A stretch of 64,000 nucleotides of DNA from Moraxella cuniculi DSM 21768 (GTDB taxonomy: Bacteria > Pseudomonadota > Gammaproteobacteria > Pseudomonadales > Moraxellaceae). The notes under the pieces are model-generated. The model saw only the letters and a program-made list of their open reading frames with translations, ran no database searches and had not been told where the DNA came from. The translations under genes and the position numbers were made by a program. Where the stretch lies: positions 186,001 to 250,000 of the forward strand of contig NZ_FTNU01000001.1 of the NCBI RefSeq assembly GCF_900156515.1. The letters run 5' to 3'. Of this stretch, positions 25,223 to 35,773 are shown one piece after another. Within the stretch, counting starts at the first letter, position 1; each line of letters starts with the position of its first letter.

Positions 25223-25873
25223 TTAAGGTTGCTGGGTAATTGATTCTAGCCCCTGTGGACGGATTTGGCTTAGGTGTTTTTTGATGGTGGCGATTGGCAG
25301 ACCTTGTTTTTCTAGGCGTTTTGGGATAATTTGACTGCCTTTTTGACCTTTCATATCAAACATCATAAACAAAAACTCATCTGTCTCGTCCCAGCTGCTG
25401 ATTGCCGACCAAGGAATTGTGGCTGATTGTGTTGTGCCAGCACGCAGCTGCATACCACGCATTTGTGGCGTGTTCGTCAAGGCAGGTGCAGGCATTGCCA
25501 TTACCAGCCCGTGCGATTGTACGCCCAGTTGCAGTTGCTCAAATTGCTCAGGCATCTGACTGCTGGCGACTTGTTTTTGGTATTCGCGCTGCATATACCA
25601 CCGCAGACCCAAAGTGCGTGCCAGCAGATAAACTGCCACGAGCACAAGCATCACCCAAAAAATAATCGTTGAATAACCATTAACCAGCACCAGACCTGCT
25701 ATCGCTGCAATAACAGTCAAGGCAATGACGATCCATTCGGTGCGTTTGATGGCTTTTAATGAGGTGGCATTGGCACTTTTGTTAAACAATGCCAATTGAG
25801 CTTGGCGAAACTCTTGCTCGCTCATATTCAGTGCGATGGGCTTGAGCGTATAAGGGTACAGGGCTTGTGTCAT
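25223..25873 (-). CDS. YcxB-like membrane protein
   Basis: A 216-residue protein with two adjacent membrane helices around residues 45-85 (IVIALTVIAAIAGLVLVNGY and IIFWVMLVLVAVYLLART). A C-terminal soluble domain resembles the YcxB-like family: strands leading to ATIPWSAISSWDETDEFLFMMF, then SQIIPKR with a short helix. Members have no established function. The frame continues upstream to 25984, but the ATG at 25873 (MTQALYPYTLKP) begins the conserved pattern and the extension is AT-rich and unlike protein. It is divergent from serS. Confidence 0.65.
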   Translation of the reverse strand: MTQALYPYTLKPIALNMSEQEFRQAQLALFNKSANATSLKAIKRTEWIVIALTVIAAIAGLVLVNGYSTIIFWVMLVLVAVYLLARTLGLRWYMQREYQKQVASSQMPEQFEQLQLGVQSHGLVMAMPAPALTNTPQMRGMQLRAGTTQSATIPWSAISSWDETDEFLFMMFDMKGQKGSQIIPKRLEKQGLPIATIKKHLSQIRPQGLESITQQP

Positions 25874-26079
25874 GTTGTTATTCCTATGAGTTAATCTGTC
25901 TATATTACCCATTTTGCACGCAAAAATAAACCAAAACTTATAATTTAAGAAAAAAAATTCATTTTTGTGAGCTTTGATGGTCAAATTGGCTTAATTTTAA
26001 GGGTAAAATTTGCTATGATATAGTCATATTTTTTCATTGCTTAGATTATTGATATTTTTATAAATAAAATTTAATCTAA

Positions 26080-27384
<1,305 letters not shown>

Positions 27385-27480
27385 TGCCGAGTCAAACTTG
27401 GCTGGTTGCTTGATTTGTTTTTATTTTACCAGCCGATTATTTATTATATCTTAATACATTCATAAAAATTAGGTGGATTT

Positions 27481-29469
27481 ATGCCAACCCAACTTAATCA
27501 ACGACACAATGCCAATGCCATTCGCATACTTGCGATGGATGCTGTTCAAAAAGCCAATTCAGGCCACCCAGGTGCACCGATGGGCATGGCAGATATTGCC
27601 GAAGTATTGTGGCGTGAGTTTTTAAACCACAACCCAAAAAATGCCAAATGGGCAAATCGCGACAGATTTGTACTATCCAATGGGCATGGCTCAATGTTGC
27701 TGTACGCACTGCTGCATTTGACAGGCTATGATTTGTCGATTGATGACATAAAAAACTTCCGCCAATTGCACTCAAAAACCGCAGGGCATCCAGAGCATGG
27801 CTATGCAGACGGTATCGAGACCACCACAGGTCCTTTGGGTCAGGGCATTGCCAATGCGGTAGGTTTTGCACTTGCCGAAAAAACTTTGGCAGCACAGTTT
27901 AACCGTGAAAATCATGAGATTATCAACCATTATACTTATGCGTTTTTGGGCGATGGTTGTTTGATGGAAGGGGTGAGTCATGAGGCTTGCTCGCTTGCTG
28001 GTACTTTGGGATTGGGCAAGCTGATTGCTTATTATGACGATAATGGCATTTCAATTGATGGCGAGGTGGAAGGTTGGTTCAGTGATGACACTGCCAAACG
28101 CTTCGAGGCATACGGCTGGCAGGTGCTAAGCGTTGATGGCCATGATGCCGAGGCAATTTACAAGGCAACCCAAGCAGCCAAAGCCGAGACGGACAAGCCA
28201 AGTTTGCTTATCTGCAAAACAATCATCGGTCTAGGCTCGCCAAACAAACAAGGCAAAGAAGACTGCCATGGTGCACCGCTTGGGGCTGATGAGATTGCCT
28301 TGACGCGTGCAGAGCTTGGCTGGGCTGATGATACGCCATTTGCCATCCCTCAGGAGATTTATCAGGCTTGGGACGCAACCGAAAAAGGAGCGGCTTTGGA
28401 GGCTCTTTGGAATGAGCAATTTGCCAAATATCAAGCGGCATATCCTGAATTGGCAGCGGAACTTCAGCGTCGTTTGGCTGGGGATTTGCCAAGCAATTTT
28501 GAGCAAATTGCTGATGATTTCATTAAGCTATGCAACCAAAAAGGCGAAAATATCGCCACACGCAAAGCCAGCCAAAACACCATCGCTGCTTTTGCACCGC
28601 ATTTGCCAGAGATTTTGGGCGGCTCGGCAGATTTGGCAGGTTCAAACTTGACGCTATGGTCAGGGGCAAAAGGCGTGCAGCAACACGCAGATGGCAACTA
28701 TGTGCATTATGGTGTGCGTGAGTTTGGCATGACCGCCATTGCCAATGGCGTGGCGTTACATGGCGGCTTTATCCCTTATACTGCAACTTTCTTGATGTTT
28801 ATGGAATATGCCAGAAATGCCGTGCGTATGTCTGCATTAATGAAACAGCGTGTGATTAATGTCTATACGCATGATTCGATTGGTTTGGGTGAAGATGGTC
28901 CAACCCATCAGCCAGTTGAGCAGATTGCCAGTTTGCGTAATACTCCGAATCATTTTACTTGGCGTCCTTGTGATACGACCGAGACAGCAGTTGCGTGGAA
29001 AATGGCATTAACCACAGCCCACGCACCAACCTCGCTAATCCTATCTCGACAAAATCTACCATTTCAGGCACGCACTGATGAGCAGCTTGCCAATATTGAA
29101 AAAGGTGCTTATGTGCTTGCCCATGAAAAAGGCGAGCTAAAAGCGATCATCATCGCCACAGGTTCGGAGGTTGATTTGGCGATGCAGGCACACAGCCAGC
29201 TTGAGGGCGTGCGTGTGGTTTCTATGCCTTGTGCTGAGAAATTCATGGAGCAGGACGATGCTTATCGTGAGAGCGTGCTGCCAGCTGGCGTGCGTGCAAG
29301 AGTTGCTGTCGAGGCAGGCATCACTGACTATTGGTATAAGTTTGTCGGCCTTGATGGTAAGATTGTCGGCATGAATAGTTTTGGTGAATCAGCCCCTGCC
29401 AAAGATTTGTTCGCTCACTTTGGCATCACAGCAGATGCGGTAGTCGCTGCGGTGAAATCTTTGATTTGA
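27481..29469 (+). CDS. tkt: Transketolase
   Basis: Thiamine-diphosphate enzyme of the pentose phosphate pathway that moves two-carbon units between sugar phosphates. The 662-residue protein has the expected three domains. The N-terminal thiamine-pyrophosphate domain has [23 protein letters not shown] and [13 protein letters not shown] (metal-binding region). The middle domain has [12 protein letters not shown] with the catalytic Glu and [11 protein letters not shown]; a C-terminal domain follows. The start ATG is preceded by AGGTGG. A strong terminator follows the stop. Confidence 0.97.
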   Translation: MPTQLNQRHNANAIRILAMDAVQKANSGHPGAPMGMADIAEVLWREFLNHNPKNAKWANRDRFVLSNGHGSMLLYALLHLTGYDLSIDDIKNFRQLHSKTAGHPEHGYADGIETTTGPLGQGIANAVGFALAEKTLAAQFNRENHEIINHYTYAFLGDGCLMEGVSHEACSLAGTLGLGKLIAYYDDNGISIDGEVEGWFSDDTAKRFEAYGWQVLSVDGHDAEAIYKATQAAKAETDKPSLLICKTIIGLGSPNKQGKEDCHGAPLGADEIALTRAELGWADDTPFAIPQEIYQAWDATEKGAALEALWNEQFAKYQAAYPELAAELQRRLAGDLPSNFEQIADDFIKLCNQKGENIATRKASQNTIAAFAPHLPEILGGSADLAGSNLTLWSGAKGVQQHADGNYVHYGVREFGMTAIANGVALHGGFIPYTATFLMFMEYARNAVRMSALMKQRVINVYTHDSIGLGEDGPTHQPVEQIASLRNTPNHFTWRPCDTTETAVAWKMALTTAHAPTSLILSRQNLPFQARTDEQLANIEKGAYVLAHEKGELKAIIIATGSEVDLAMQAHSQLEGVRVVSMPCAEKFMEQDDAYRESVLPAGVRARVAVEAGITDYWYKFVGLDGKIVGMNSFGESAPAKDLFAHFGITADAVVAAVKSLI

Positions 29470-29484
29470 TACAGCAGGCTGATG

Positions 29485-29515
29485 AATGGCATACTATTTT
29501 GGTATGCCATTTTTT
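29485..29515 (+). terminator. Terminator after tkt
   Basis: Perfect 10-bp arms AATGGCATAC / GTATGCCATT, then TTTT on the plus strand. Confidence 0.9.
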
Positions 29516-29919
29516 ATGCCATGATGATGGTAGGATTAATCTGTCAGTCGCTGATATGTTTTAATGTTATTGATATATTTAAATAATAAAAATAAATATT
29601 ATTAAATAATTTAATGAATTAATTTTAAAGTCAAAATTATCTTAACTTATATTTTCTTGTACAATTAGCTCAATTGATAATTATTTATTATAAATTTTAT
29701 AATAAATATTTATAAAATAAAATTGCTCAAGATGGTTAAATGATGGCTTTGCCATTGTTGGCATGGTATATCTGCTTTTATCAGCTGTTTGTCAGCCCAA
29801 TTGCCAATGGAGGTGGCGATAAGCAAAGTTGGCTTGGTGCTATCAAAAAAGAATAAATTATGCTAAAATTGGAAAAATTTTTTATGAAAAGTATAAGGCA
29901 TGGCAGATTTGGGGGCATT
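29516..29919. other. AT-rich control region upstream of pyrH
   Basis: No gene. Positions 29575-29720 are almost pure A/T and contain a perfect 12-bp inverted repeat with one central base (29683-29694 with 29696-29707). The stretch probably carries the promoter of the pyrH-frr block; several TATAAT-like words prevent choosing one. Before pyrH is the ribosome-binding site GGGGG. Confidence 0.55.
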
Positions 29920-30645
29920 ATGTCTGATAAAAATCCACAATTTTCTCGTATTTTGTTAAAACTGTCAGGTGAGGCACTTGCTGGTGGTCGCGAGATGGGC
30001 ATTGATGCTTCAATCTTAGATCAGATGAGTCTGTCCATTGCTCACTTGCGAGGCTTGGGTGTGCAGGTTGGTATCGTTGTTGGTGGTGGCAATCTGTATC
30101 GTGGCTCAACCCTACAAAAAGAAGGGTTGGTAGGGCGTGTAACAGGCGACCAGATGGGCATGCTGGCAACTGTGATGAATGGTCTTGCCATGCGAGATGC
30201 TCTGGTGCGTCGCAATATCAAAACTCGTCTGATGTCAGCGATTGCCATTGATACGGTGGTGGAGTCTTATTCTAGTCGTGATGCCATTCGCCATTTGAAC
30301 AATGGTGAGGTGTGTATTTTTGTGGCAGGTACAGGCAATCCGTTTTTTACCACAGATACGGCGGCGTGCTTGCGAGGCATTGAAATTGAAGCTGGCTTGA
30401 TTTTAAAAGCAACAAAAGTTGATGGGGTGTATGACAAAGACCCAACCACCCACGATGATGCGGTGAAGTTTGACAGCCTAAGTTTTGATGAAGTGCTTGA
30501 AAAAAAGCTGGGCGTGATGGATTTGACCGCCATTGCTCTGTGTCGCGAGCATAATGTGCCACTTCAGGTATTTGACATGAACAAACCCAATGCTTTGTTA
30601 AATGTCGTGATGGGCGAGGCAGAAGGCACACGCGTGTATCATTGA
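29920..30645 (+). CDS. pyrH: Uridylate kinase PyrH
   Basis: Phosphorylates UMP to UDP; a hexameric amino-acid-kinase-fold enzyme of pyrimidine supply. The 241-residue protein starts [20 protein letters not shown], with the ATP-binding Lys in LLKLSGEAL. It then shows [30 protein letters not shown], and the C-terminal [12 protein letters not shown] and [19 protein letters not shown]. The frame extends 20 codons upstream, but the ATG at 29920 has the better ribosome-binding site and matches the family. frr follows 47 bases later. Confidence 0.96.
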   Translation: MSDKNPQFSRILLKLSGEALAGGREMGIDASILDQMSLSIAHLRGLGVQVGIVVGGGNLYRGSTLQKEGLVGRVTGDQMGMLATVMNGLAMRDALVRRNIKTRLMSAIAIDTVVESYSSRDAIRHLNNGEVCIFVAGTGNPFFTTDTAACLRGIEIEAGLILKATKVDGVYDKDPTTHDDAVKFDSLSFDEVLEKKLGVMDLTAIALCREHNVPLQVFDMNKPNALLNVVMGEAEGTRVYH

Positions 30646-30692
30646 TATTCATGCCAAGATTTGTGTAATTTTATAAAGCTAAAGGAACTGTT

Positions 30693-31247
30693 ATGATTAA
30701 TGAAATTAAAAAAGACGGTGAAACTCGTATGCAAAAAGCCATTGAGGCTCTAGAAGGGGCGTTTGGCAAGTTGCGTACTGGTCGAGCTCACCCCGGTGTA
30801 CTCTCTGGCGTGATGGTGAATTACTATGGTTCAGAAACACCACTAAACCAAGTGGCAAGCATTAATGTTGAGGACAGTCGCATGCTGTTGGTGCAGCCGT
30901 TTGATCGCTCGATGGTGCAAGCGGTGGATAAGGCAATCCGTGAGGCGGATTTGGGTCTTAATCCAATGACTGCTGATGTCATTCGTGTGCCAATGCCAGC
31001 TTTGACCGAAGAGACACGCCGTGATATGCAAAAAATCGCTCGTGGCGATGCCGAACAAGCTCGCATTTCGGTGCGTAATATTCGCCGTGATATGCTTGGC
31101 GATATTAAGGAGCTATTAAAAGACAAGCAAATCTCCGAAGATGATGAACGCCGTGCTGCCGATGATATCCAAAAACTCACTGATAAATTCATCACCACCA
31201 TCGATGCTCGCCTAGAGAAAAAAGAAAGCGAGCTGATGGAAGTATAA
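30693..31247 (+). CDS. frr: Ribosome recycling factor
   Basis: Splits post-termination ribosomes together with EF-G. The 184-residue protein has the family's usual length and all-helical long-arm domain. Landmarks are [44 protein letters not shown] and the C-terminal arm [29 protein letters not shown]. The gene follows pyrH as in most gammaproteobacteria. The ATG follows AAAGGAA. Confidence 0.97.
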   Translation: MINEIKKDGETRMQKAIEALEGAFGKLRTGRAHPGVLSGVMVNYYGSETPLNQVASINVEDSRMLLVQPFDRSMVQAVDKAIREADLGLNPMTADVIRVPMPALTEETRRDMQKIARGDAEQARISVRNIRRDMLGDIKELLKDKQISEDDERRAADDIQKLTDKFITTIDARLEKKESELMEV

Positions 31248-31264
31248 TCTTGCCATCTAAAACA

Positions 31265-31294
31265 ACACGGACAATGGGCGTTGTCCGTGTCTTT
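31265..31294 (+). terminator. Hairpin after frr, weak terminator
   Basis: Perfect 10-bp arms ACACGGACAA / TTGTCCGTGT with a 6-base loop, but only CTTTATC after the stem. It may attenuate rather than stop transcription into uppS. Confidence 0.6.
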
Positions 31295-31353
31295 ATCAAT
31301 CAACACCTGTTTGCATGGCTGTTTGACAGGTCTAATATTGCGATACATATAAC

Positions 31354-32106
31354 ATGACAAACACCCAAGATATCAGCACAGACAATATCCCCAAGCATAT
31401 TGCCATCATTATGGACGGCAATAATCGCTTTGGCAAAGCCAAGCAGTTGGCGATGGGGGCTGGGCATATCGCAGGCAAAGATGCACTGGATCCGATTGTT
31501 GAGCATTGTCTGGCAAAAGGCGTGCAGGTGCTGACTGTGTTTGCTTTTTCAAGCGAAAATTGGTCAAGACCAAAATCAGAGGTGGATTTGTTAATGCAGC
31601 TGCTTACAAACAGCATTCATGAACAAATACCAAGAATGGATAAGTATCGCATTCGCCTACGGTTCATTGGCGAACGCAGTCAATTATCACCTCAGTTGCA
31701 ACAGCTTTTGGCTGATGCCGAAGCAAAAACAGCACATTTTGATGCGATGACTTTGGTGATAGCCATCAGCTATGGCGGACAATGGGATATTGCCAATGCT
31801 GCTAAGGCACTGGCTCAACAGGTTGCTAAAGGGCAGCTGTCGCCAGAGCAGATTGACCAAGATACTGTTGCTGGGCAGTTGGCTTTGGCGGATTTGCCAA
31901 TGGTAGATATGCTGATTCGCACAGGTGGCGAATATCGCATCTCAAATTTTCTGCTGTGGCAGGCGGCGTATGCGGAGCTGTTTTTTACAACAACCTTATG
32001 GCCTGAATTCACAACCGATGAGCTTGATGAGATGATTGCAGCATTTGCCAAGCGTGAGCGTCGCTTTGGGCGTACCAGTGAGCAGCTACAAAAGTTGCAC
32101 CAATAA
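31354..32106 (+). CDS. uppS: Isoprenyl transferase, undecaprenyl diphosphate synthase
   Basis: Cis-prenyltransferase making the C55 carrier lipid for peptidoglycan and surface glycans. The 250-residue protein has the signature IAIIMDGNNRFGK with the catalytic Asp. The usual NRRW is changed to NRF, which still keeps the first Asn-Arg. Further motifs are VFAFSSENWSRP, AISYGGQWDI, MLIRTGGEYRISNFLLWQAAYAELFF and the final RERRFGR. The first residues before PKHIAIIMDG are polar and variable. cdsA starts 15 bases downstream. Confidence 0.95.
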   Translation: MTNTQDISTDNIPKHIAIIMDGNNRFGKAKQLAMGAGHIAGKDALDPIVEHCLAKGVQVLTVFAFSSENWSRPKSEVDLLMQLLTNSIHEQIPRMDKYRIRLRFIGERSQLSPQLQQLLADAEAKTAHFDAMTLVIAISYGGQWDIANAAKALAQQVAKGQLSPEQIDQDTVAGQLALADLPMVDMLIRTGGEYRISNFLLWQAAYAELFFTTTLWPEFTTDELDEMIAAFAKRERRFGRTSEQLQKLHQ

Positions 32107-32121
32107 GTCAAGGAGTGATTC

Positions 32122-32949
32122 ATGTGGCAGCGGATTAAAACAGCAATTGTACTGATTGGGATTGTTGGTTTTGCATTATTTGCAAGCTCAATGCCGATTT
32201 TTGTTATACCATTATTGGCAATAGCGGTGCTAATCGCCGCCCATGAGTGGACGAAGCTGATGCCAAAGTGGAAACAGCCAGCACAGTTTATTGTCGTGGT
32301 GCTGTTTTTGACGCTTTCATCAATTCTTGTACCTGCCAGTTGGGTTTTTTGGTGGCTGGCTTCACTTGTGATTTGGGGCATGGCAGCTGCATGGGTCAGA
32401 CAGTATCCGAATAAGGAACGCTGGTATGGCAAGCGGCTGGTGTATATGGGCATGGTGATTTTGACCGCTGCCATCACAGCAATGTATGGACTGTGGCACA
32501 TTTCCCCTTGGTGGCTGATGTATGTGTTTTTGTTGGTGTGGTGTGCTGACAGTGGGGCGTATTTTGTTGGACGCAAATTTGGCAAACGCAAACTCGCTCC
32601 CAATGTTTCACCAAACAAAAGCGTCGAGGGTTTGATTGGCGGTATGTTGGTTGCAGGATTGGTTACAGGAATTGTTGGACAATGGCTGCAATTATCAGGG
32701 GCGGAATTGGTGCTATTTTTGTTGTTGTCATGCCTGACAGTCTTGGCAAGCGTGCTGGGTGATTTGTTTGAATCTATGCTAAAACGCCGTGCAGGCATCA
32801 AAGATTCTGGCAATATTTTGCCCGGTCATGGTGGTGTGCTTGACCGCATTGACTCGCTCTTGTCTGCCACCCCAGTATTTGCCTTTGGGTTTTGGGCATT
32901 GTCAAAATTAAACATATTTACCAAGCTGGGTGTGCAATTGCCCTTTTAA
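32122..32949 (+). CDS. cdsA: Phosphatidate cytidylyltransferase CdsA
   Basis: Makes CDP-diacylglycerol from phosphatidic acid and CTP, the precursor of all phospholipids. The 275-residue membrane protein has about eight hydrophobic segments. Its C-terminal signature KDSGNILPGHGGVLDRIDSL is diagnostic, preceded by WCADSGAYFVGRKFGKRKLAPNVSPNKSVEG. The ATG at 32122 follows AAGGAG. It lies between uppS and dxr with short gaps, the usual envelope-precursor order. Confidence 0.96.
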   Translation: MWQRIKTAIVLIGIVGFALFASSMPIFVIPLLAIAVLIAAHEWTKLMPKWKQPAQFIVVVLFLTLSSILVPASWVFWWLASLVIWGMAAAWVRQYPNKERWYGKRLVYMGMVILTAAITAMYGLWHISPWWLMYVFLLVWCADSGAYFVGRKFGKRKLAPNVSPNKSVEGLIGGMLVAGLVTGIVGQWLQLSGAELVLFLLLSCLTVLASVLGDLFESMLKRRAGIKDSGNILPGHGGVLDRIDSLLSATPVFAFGFWALSKLNIFTKLGVQLPF

Positions 32950-32979
32950 GCCACTTTTTACTATACCAATTATTTTTTC

Positions 32980-34227
32980 ATGATGACAATAACAACGCCA
33001 CAAAAACTCTCGGTACTGGGTGCAACAGGCTCGATCGGTGATAGCACACTGGCACTGGTGCGAGCTTATCCCAATCGCTATCAAATCTATGGCTTGTCAG
33101 GCTATGGGCAGGTGGATAAGTTATTTGCCTTGGTGAGAGAATTTTTGCCAAAAAAAGTCTGCACTTCGCCTGAAAATTATCGAATTTTGTGCGAAAAAAT
33201 ACAGCAAGCAGGGCTGGACACCGTGGTGCTGGCAGGCGATGAGGGCTTGATTGAGCTGGCTTGTGATGATGAAGTTGATACGGTGGTTGCTGCCATTGTT
33301 GGGGCGGCAGGATTGTCATCAACTTTGGCGGCGGTTTGTGCTTGTAAGCGAGTTTTGCTTGCCAACAAAGAATCATTGGTGATGGCAGGCGAGCTGGTGA
33401 TGGATGCAGCACAGCAGCATGGTGCGACCATTTTGCCAATTGACTCAGAGCATAATGCCATTTATCAATGCTTGCCACAAGCGGTGCAGCATAATCGTGT
33501 GGCAATTCATGATGAGCAATATGGCATTAAAAGGCTGTGGCTAACCGCTTCAGGTGGCGGATTTTTGTACAAATCTATCGAACAAATGCAGCAGGCCACG
33601 ATACGCGAGGCGGTCAATCACCCCAATTGGTCAATGGGTCAAAAAATCTCTATCGACTCGGCAACCATGATGAATAAAGGGCTGGAGCTGATTGAAGCGT
33701 GTCATTTGTTTAATTTGGACGAAAGTCAGATTTCGGTGGTGATTCACCCAAACAGCGTGGTGCATTCGCTGGTAGAATATACCGATGGTAGTTTTTTGGC
33801 ACAACTGGGTAGCCCTGACATGAAAACGCCCATTGCTCATGCACTGGCCTATCCTGAACGCATTGATGCACAAGTGGTAGGGCTTGATTTGTACCAATTG
33901 GCTGAATTGAAGTTTTTGCCACCAGATTTACAAAAATTCCCTTGCTTGACTTTGGCACGCGAGGCGGCAAAACAAGGCACAAAGGCGTGCATCACCTTAA
34001 ACGCTGCCAATGAAGTTGCTGTGGCGGCGTTTTTGGCAGGGCAAATTCGCCTGACTGATATTGCACGCGTTGTTGAGCTGTGCTTGGCTGATGATGGCGG
34101 TACTTTAAATTATCAAAAAAATTCTACCGATGTCAAAGCAGCACTGTCGCAGATTTTGGCACTGGATGAGCAAGTGCGTGCCATCGCCAAAGATAAAATT
34201 GCCATGATACAAAAAGGTGTGCGATGA
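32980..34227 (+). CDS. dxr: 1-deoxy-D-xylulose 5-phosphate reductoisomerase
   Basis: NADPH-dependent, metal-using enzyme that commits deoxyxylulose phosphate to the methylerythritol pathway. In 415 residues it shows the Rossmann start LSVLGATGSIGDSTLALV, ANKESLVMAGELV, PIDSEHNAIYQCLP (metal-binding region), ASGGGF, MNKGLELIEACHLF and HPNSVVHSLVEYTDGS. The first codons are ATGATG with no clear ribosome-binding site. The stop overlaps the rseP start by four bases. Confidence 0.96.
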   Translation: MMTITTPQKLSVLGATGSIGDSTLALVRAYPNRYQIYGLSGYGQVDKLFALVREFLPKKVCTSPENYRILCEKIQQAGLDTVVLAGDEGLIELACDDEVDTVVAAIVGAAGLSSTLAAVCACKRVLLANKESLVMAGELVMDAAQQHGATILPIDSEHNAIYQCLPQAVQHNRVAIHDEQYGIKRLWLTASGGGFLYKSIEQMQQATIREAVNHPNWSMGQKISIDSATMMNKGLELIEACHLFNLDESQISVVIHPNSVVHSLVEYTDGSFLAQLGSPDMKTPIAHALAYPERIDAQVVGLDLYQLAELKFLPPDLQKFPCLTLAREAAKQGTKACITLNAANEVAVAAFLAGQIRLTDIARVVELCLADDGGTLNYQKNSTDVKAALSQILALDEQVRAIAKDKIAMIQKGVR

Positions 34228-35600
34228 ATGCTTTATACATGATACTGGCAGCGATTTGTGTGCTTGGCCCACTGGTGGCGTTGCATGAATTTGGTCATTA
34301 TATTGTCGCTCGCTGGTGCGGTGTGCAGGTGCAGGTTTATTCGATTGGTTTTGGGCCTCGTTTGTTCTCTTGGCAGAGTCGCCGTTCGGGCATTCGTTAT
34401 CAAATCGCCGCCATTCCACTGGGTGGTTATGTCAAAATGCTCGATGAACGCAACGAAAAAGTTGCAGAACAAAGCAGGCATAAAGCGTTTAATAATCAGC
34501 ATCCGCTTAAAAAAATCGCCATCGTTGCAGCAGGTCCTGTGATGAATTTGTTGATTGCAGTGGCGTTGTTTTGGTTGGTGTTTTTGTTCCCAAGTGAGGA
34601 GTTAAATACTCGCATTGGTAAAATTTTACCCAACTCACCTGCTGCCAGCAGTGCATTGATGGTTGATGATCAGATTATCAGCATTAATAACAAGCCTACA
34701 CAAACTTGGCAGCAAGCAGCCTATGCACTGGCTGATGTGATGGGTGAGACAACCAAAGTCGCCGTTGAGATTCGCCGTGATAATGCTACCACCATGCAGG
34801 TGGCAGTGCCAGTGGTTGATTTTATGCAGGGCAACTCGGAGACTAAGCAGCCCAAAGATCCTTTAAGTGGTTTTGGCGTGCTGCCTTATCAAGTAAAAAT
34901 TGAGCCAGTCATTGATGAGGTGCTGCCAGACGGTGCAGGGGCAATGATGGGCTTGCAGGCAGGCGATCGCTTTGTGAGTATTGATGGTGTTATGGTTGAT
35001 GATTGGCTTGCTGCTGCTCAAATTATCCAAGACAGCCCCGGTAAGATGCTCAATGTTGTTATCATGCGACAAGGCAAGGAGCAAGTGCTAAAGCTAATGC
35101 CACGCACAGTAAAAACCAAGCACGGCAAAGTAGGGCAGCTGGGCATCAAGCCTAAGATTGGTGATGAGTTAATACCCCAAAAGTATCGCATTACCATTGA
35201 GAATACACCAAGCCAAGCATTCGATCAGGCGATTAAACGCACTTATGATTTGTCCAAAATGACACTGTCAGCGATTGCCAAAATGATCACAGGGCTAATT
35301 GGTATCGAGAATCTTTCTGGGCCGATTAGCATTGCTGAAGTCTCAAAGACGAGTTTTGAGCTGGGACTAAAAGAGGTGCTATCTACTGCAGCAATTATCA
35401 GCCTTAGCCTTGCGGTGCTGAATTTGTTACCAATCCCTGTGCTTGATGGCGGTCATTTGTTGTTTTATACTTATGAATTGATCGTTGGCAAACCTGTGTC
35501 AGAGACGCTACAGGCGGTGGCATTTCGGTTGGGGGCGTTATTGCTTTTATGTTTCATGCTGCTTGCAATTAGTAACGATATCATGCGGTTATTTGGCTAA
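34224..35600 (+). CDS. rseP: Intramembrane site-2 protease RseP
   Basis: Zinc protease of the inner membrane that cuts anti-sigma factor RseA and signal-peptide remnants. The 458-residue protein has HEFGH in the first helix, two PDZ domains between the second and third helices, and LNLLPIPVLDGGHL, which supplies the third zinc ligand. The length fits RseP. The ATGA overlap with dxr indicates translational coupling. bamA is 173 bases downstream, as is usual. Confidence 0.96.
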   Translation: MNALYMILAAICVLGPLVALHEFGHYIVARWCGVQVQVYSIGFGPRLFSWQSRRSGIRYQIAAIPLGGYVKMLDERNEKVAEQSRHKAFNNQHPLKKIAIVAAGPVMNLLIAVALFWLVFLFPSEELNTRIGKILPNSPAASSALMVDDQIISINNKPTQTWQQAAYALADVMGETTKVAVEIRRDNATTMQVAVPVVDFMQGNSETKQPKDPLSGFGVLPYQVKIEPVIDEVLPDGAGAMMGLQAGDRFVSIDGVMVDDWLAAAQIIQDSPGKMLNVVIMRQGKEQVLKLMPRTVKTKHGKVGQLGIKPKIGDELIPQKYRITIENTPSQAFDQAIKRTYDLSKMTLSAIAKMITGLIGIENLSGPISIAEVSKTSFELGLKEVLSTAAIISLSLAVLNLLPIPVLDGGHLLFYTYELIVGKPVSETLQAVAFRLGALLLLCFMLLAISNDIMRLFG

Positions 35601-35773
35601 ATGGTATCATATCGCCATAATTAACAAAAAAATTGCGGTTTTTGTGTAGAAACACTTGCCAAATTTGATTTTTTGGCTTACCTTTACACTTAATAAAACT
35701 TGGCTGGGGCTTTGCCCTTTGTTGTGGTTTGTAATATTTTTATAAATTTTAAAAATTAAGTTTGGATTAACTT

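Noticed and set aside
32978-33505. Long minus-strand frame opposite dxr
   Set aside because: dxr is unmistakable on the plus strand; the opposite frame is Pro/His/Leu-rich noise produced by the codon composition.
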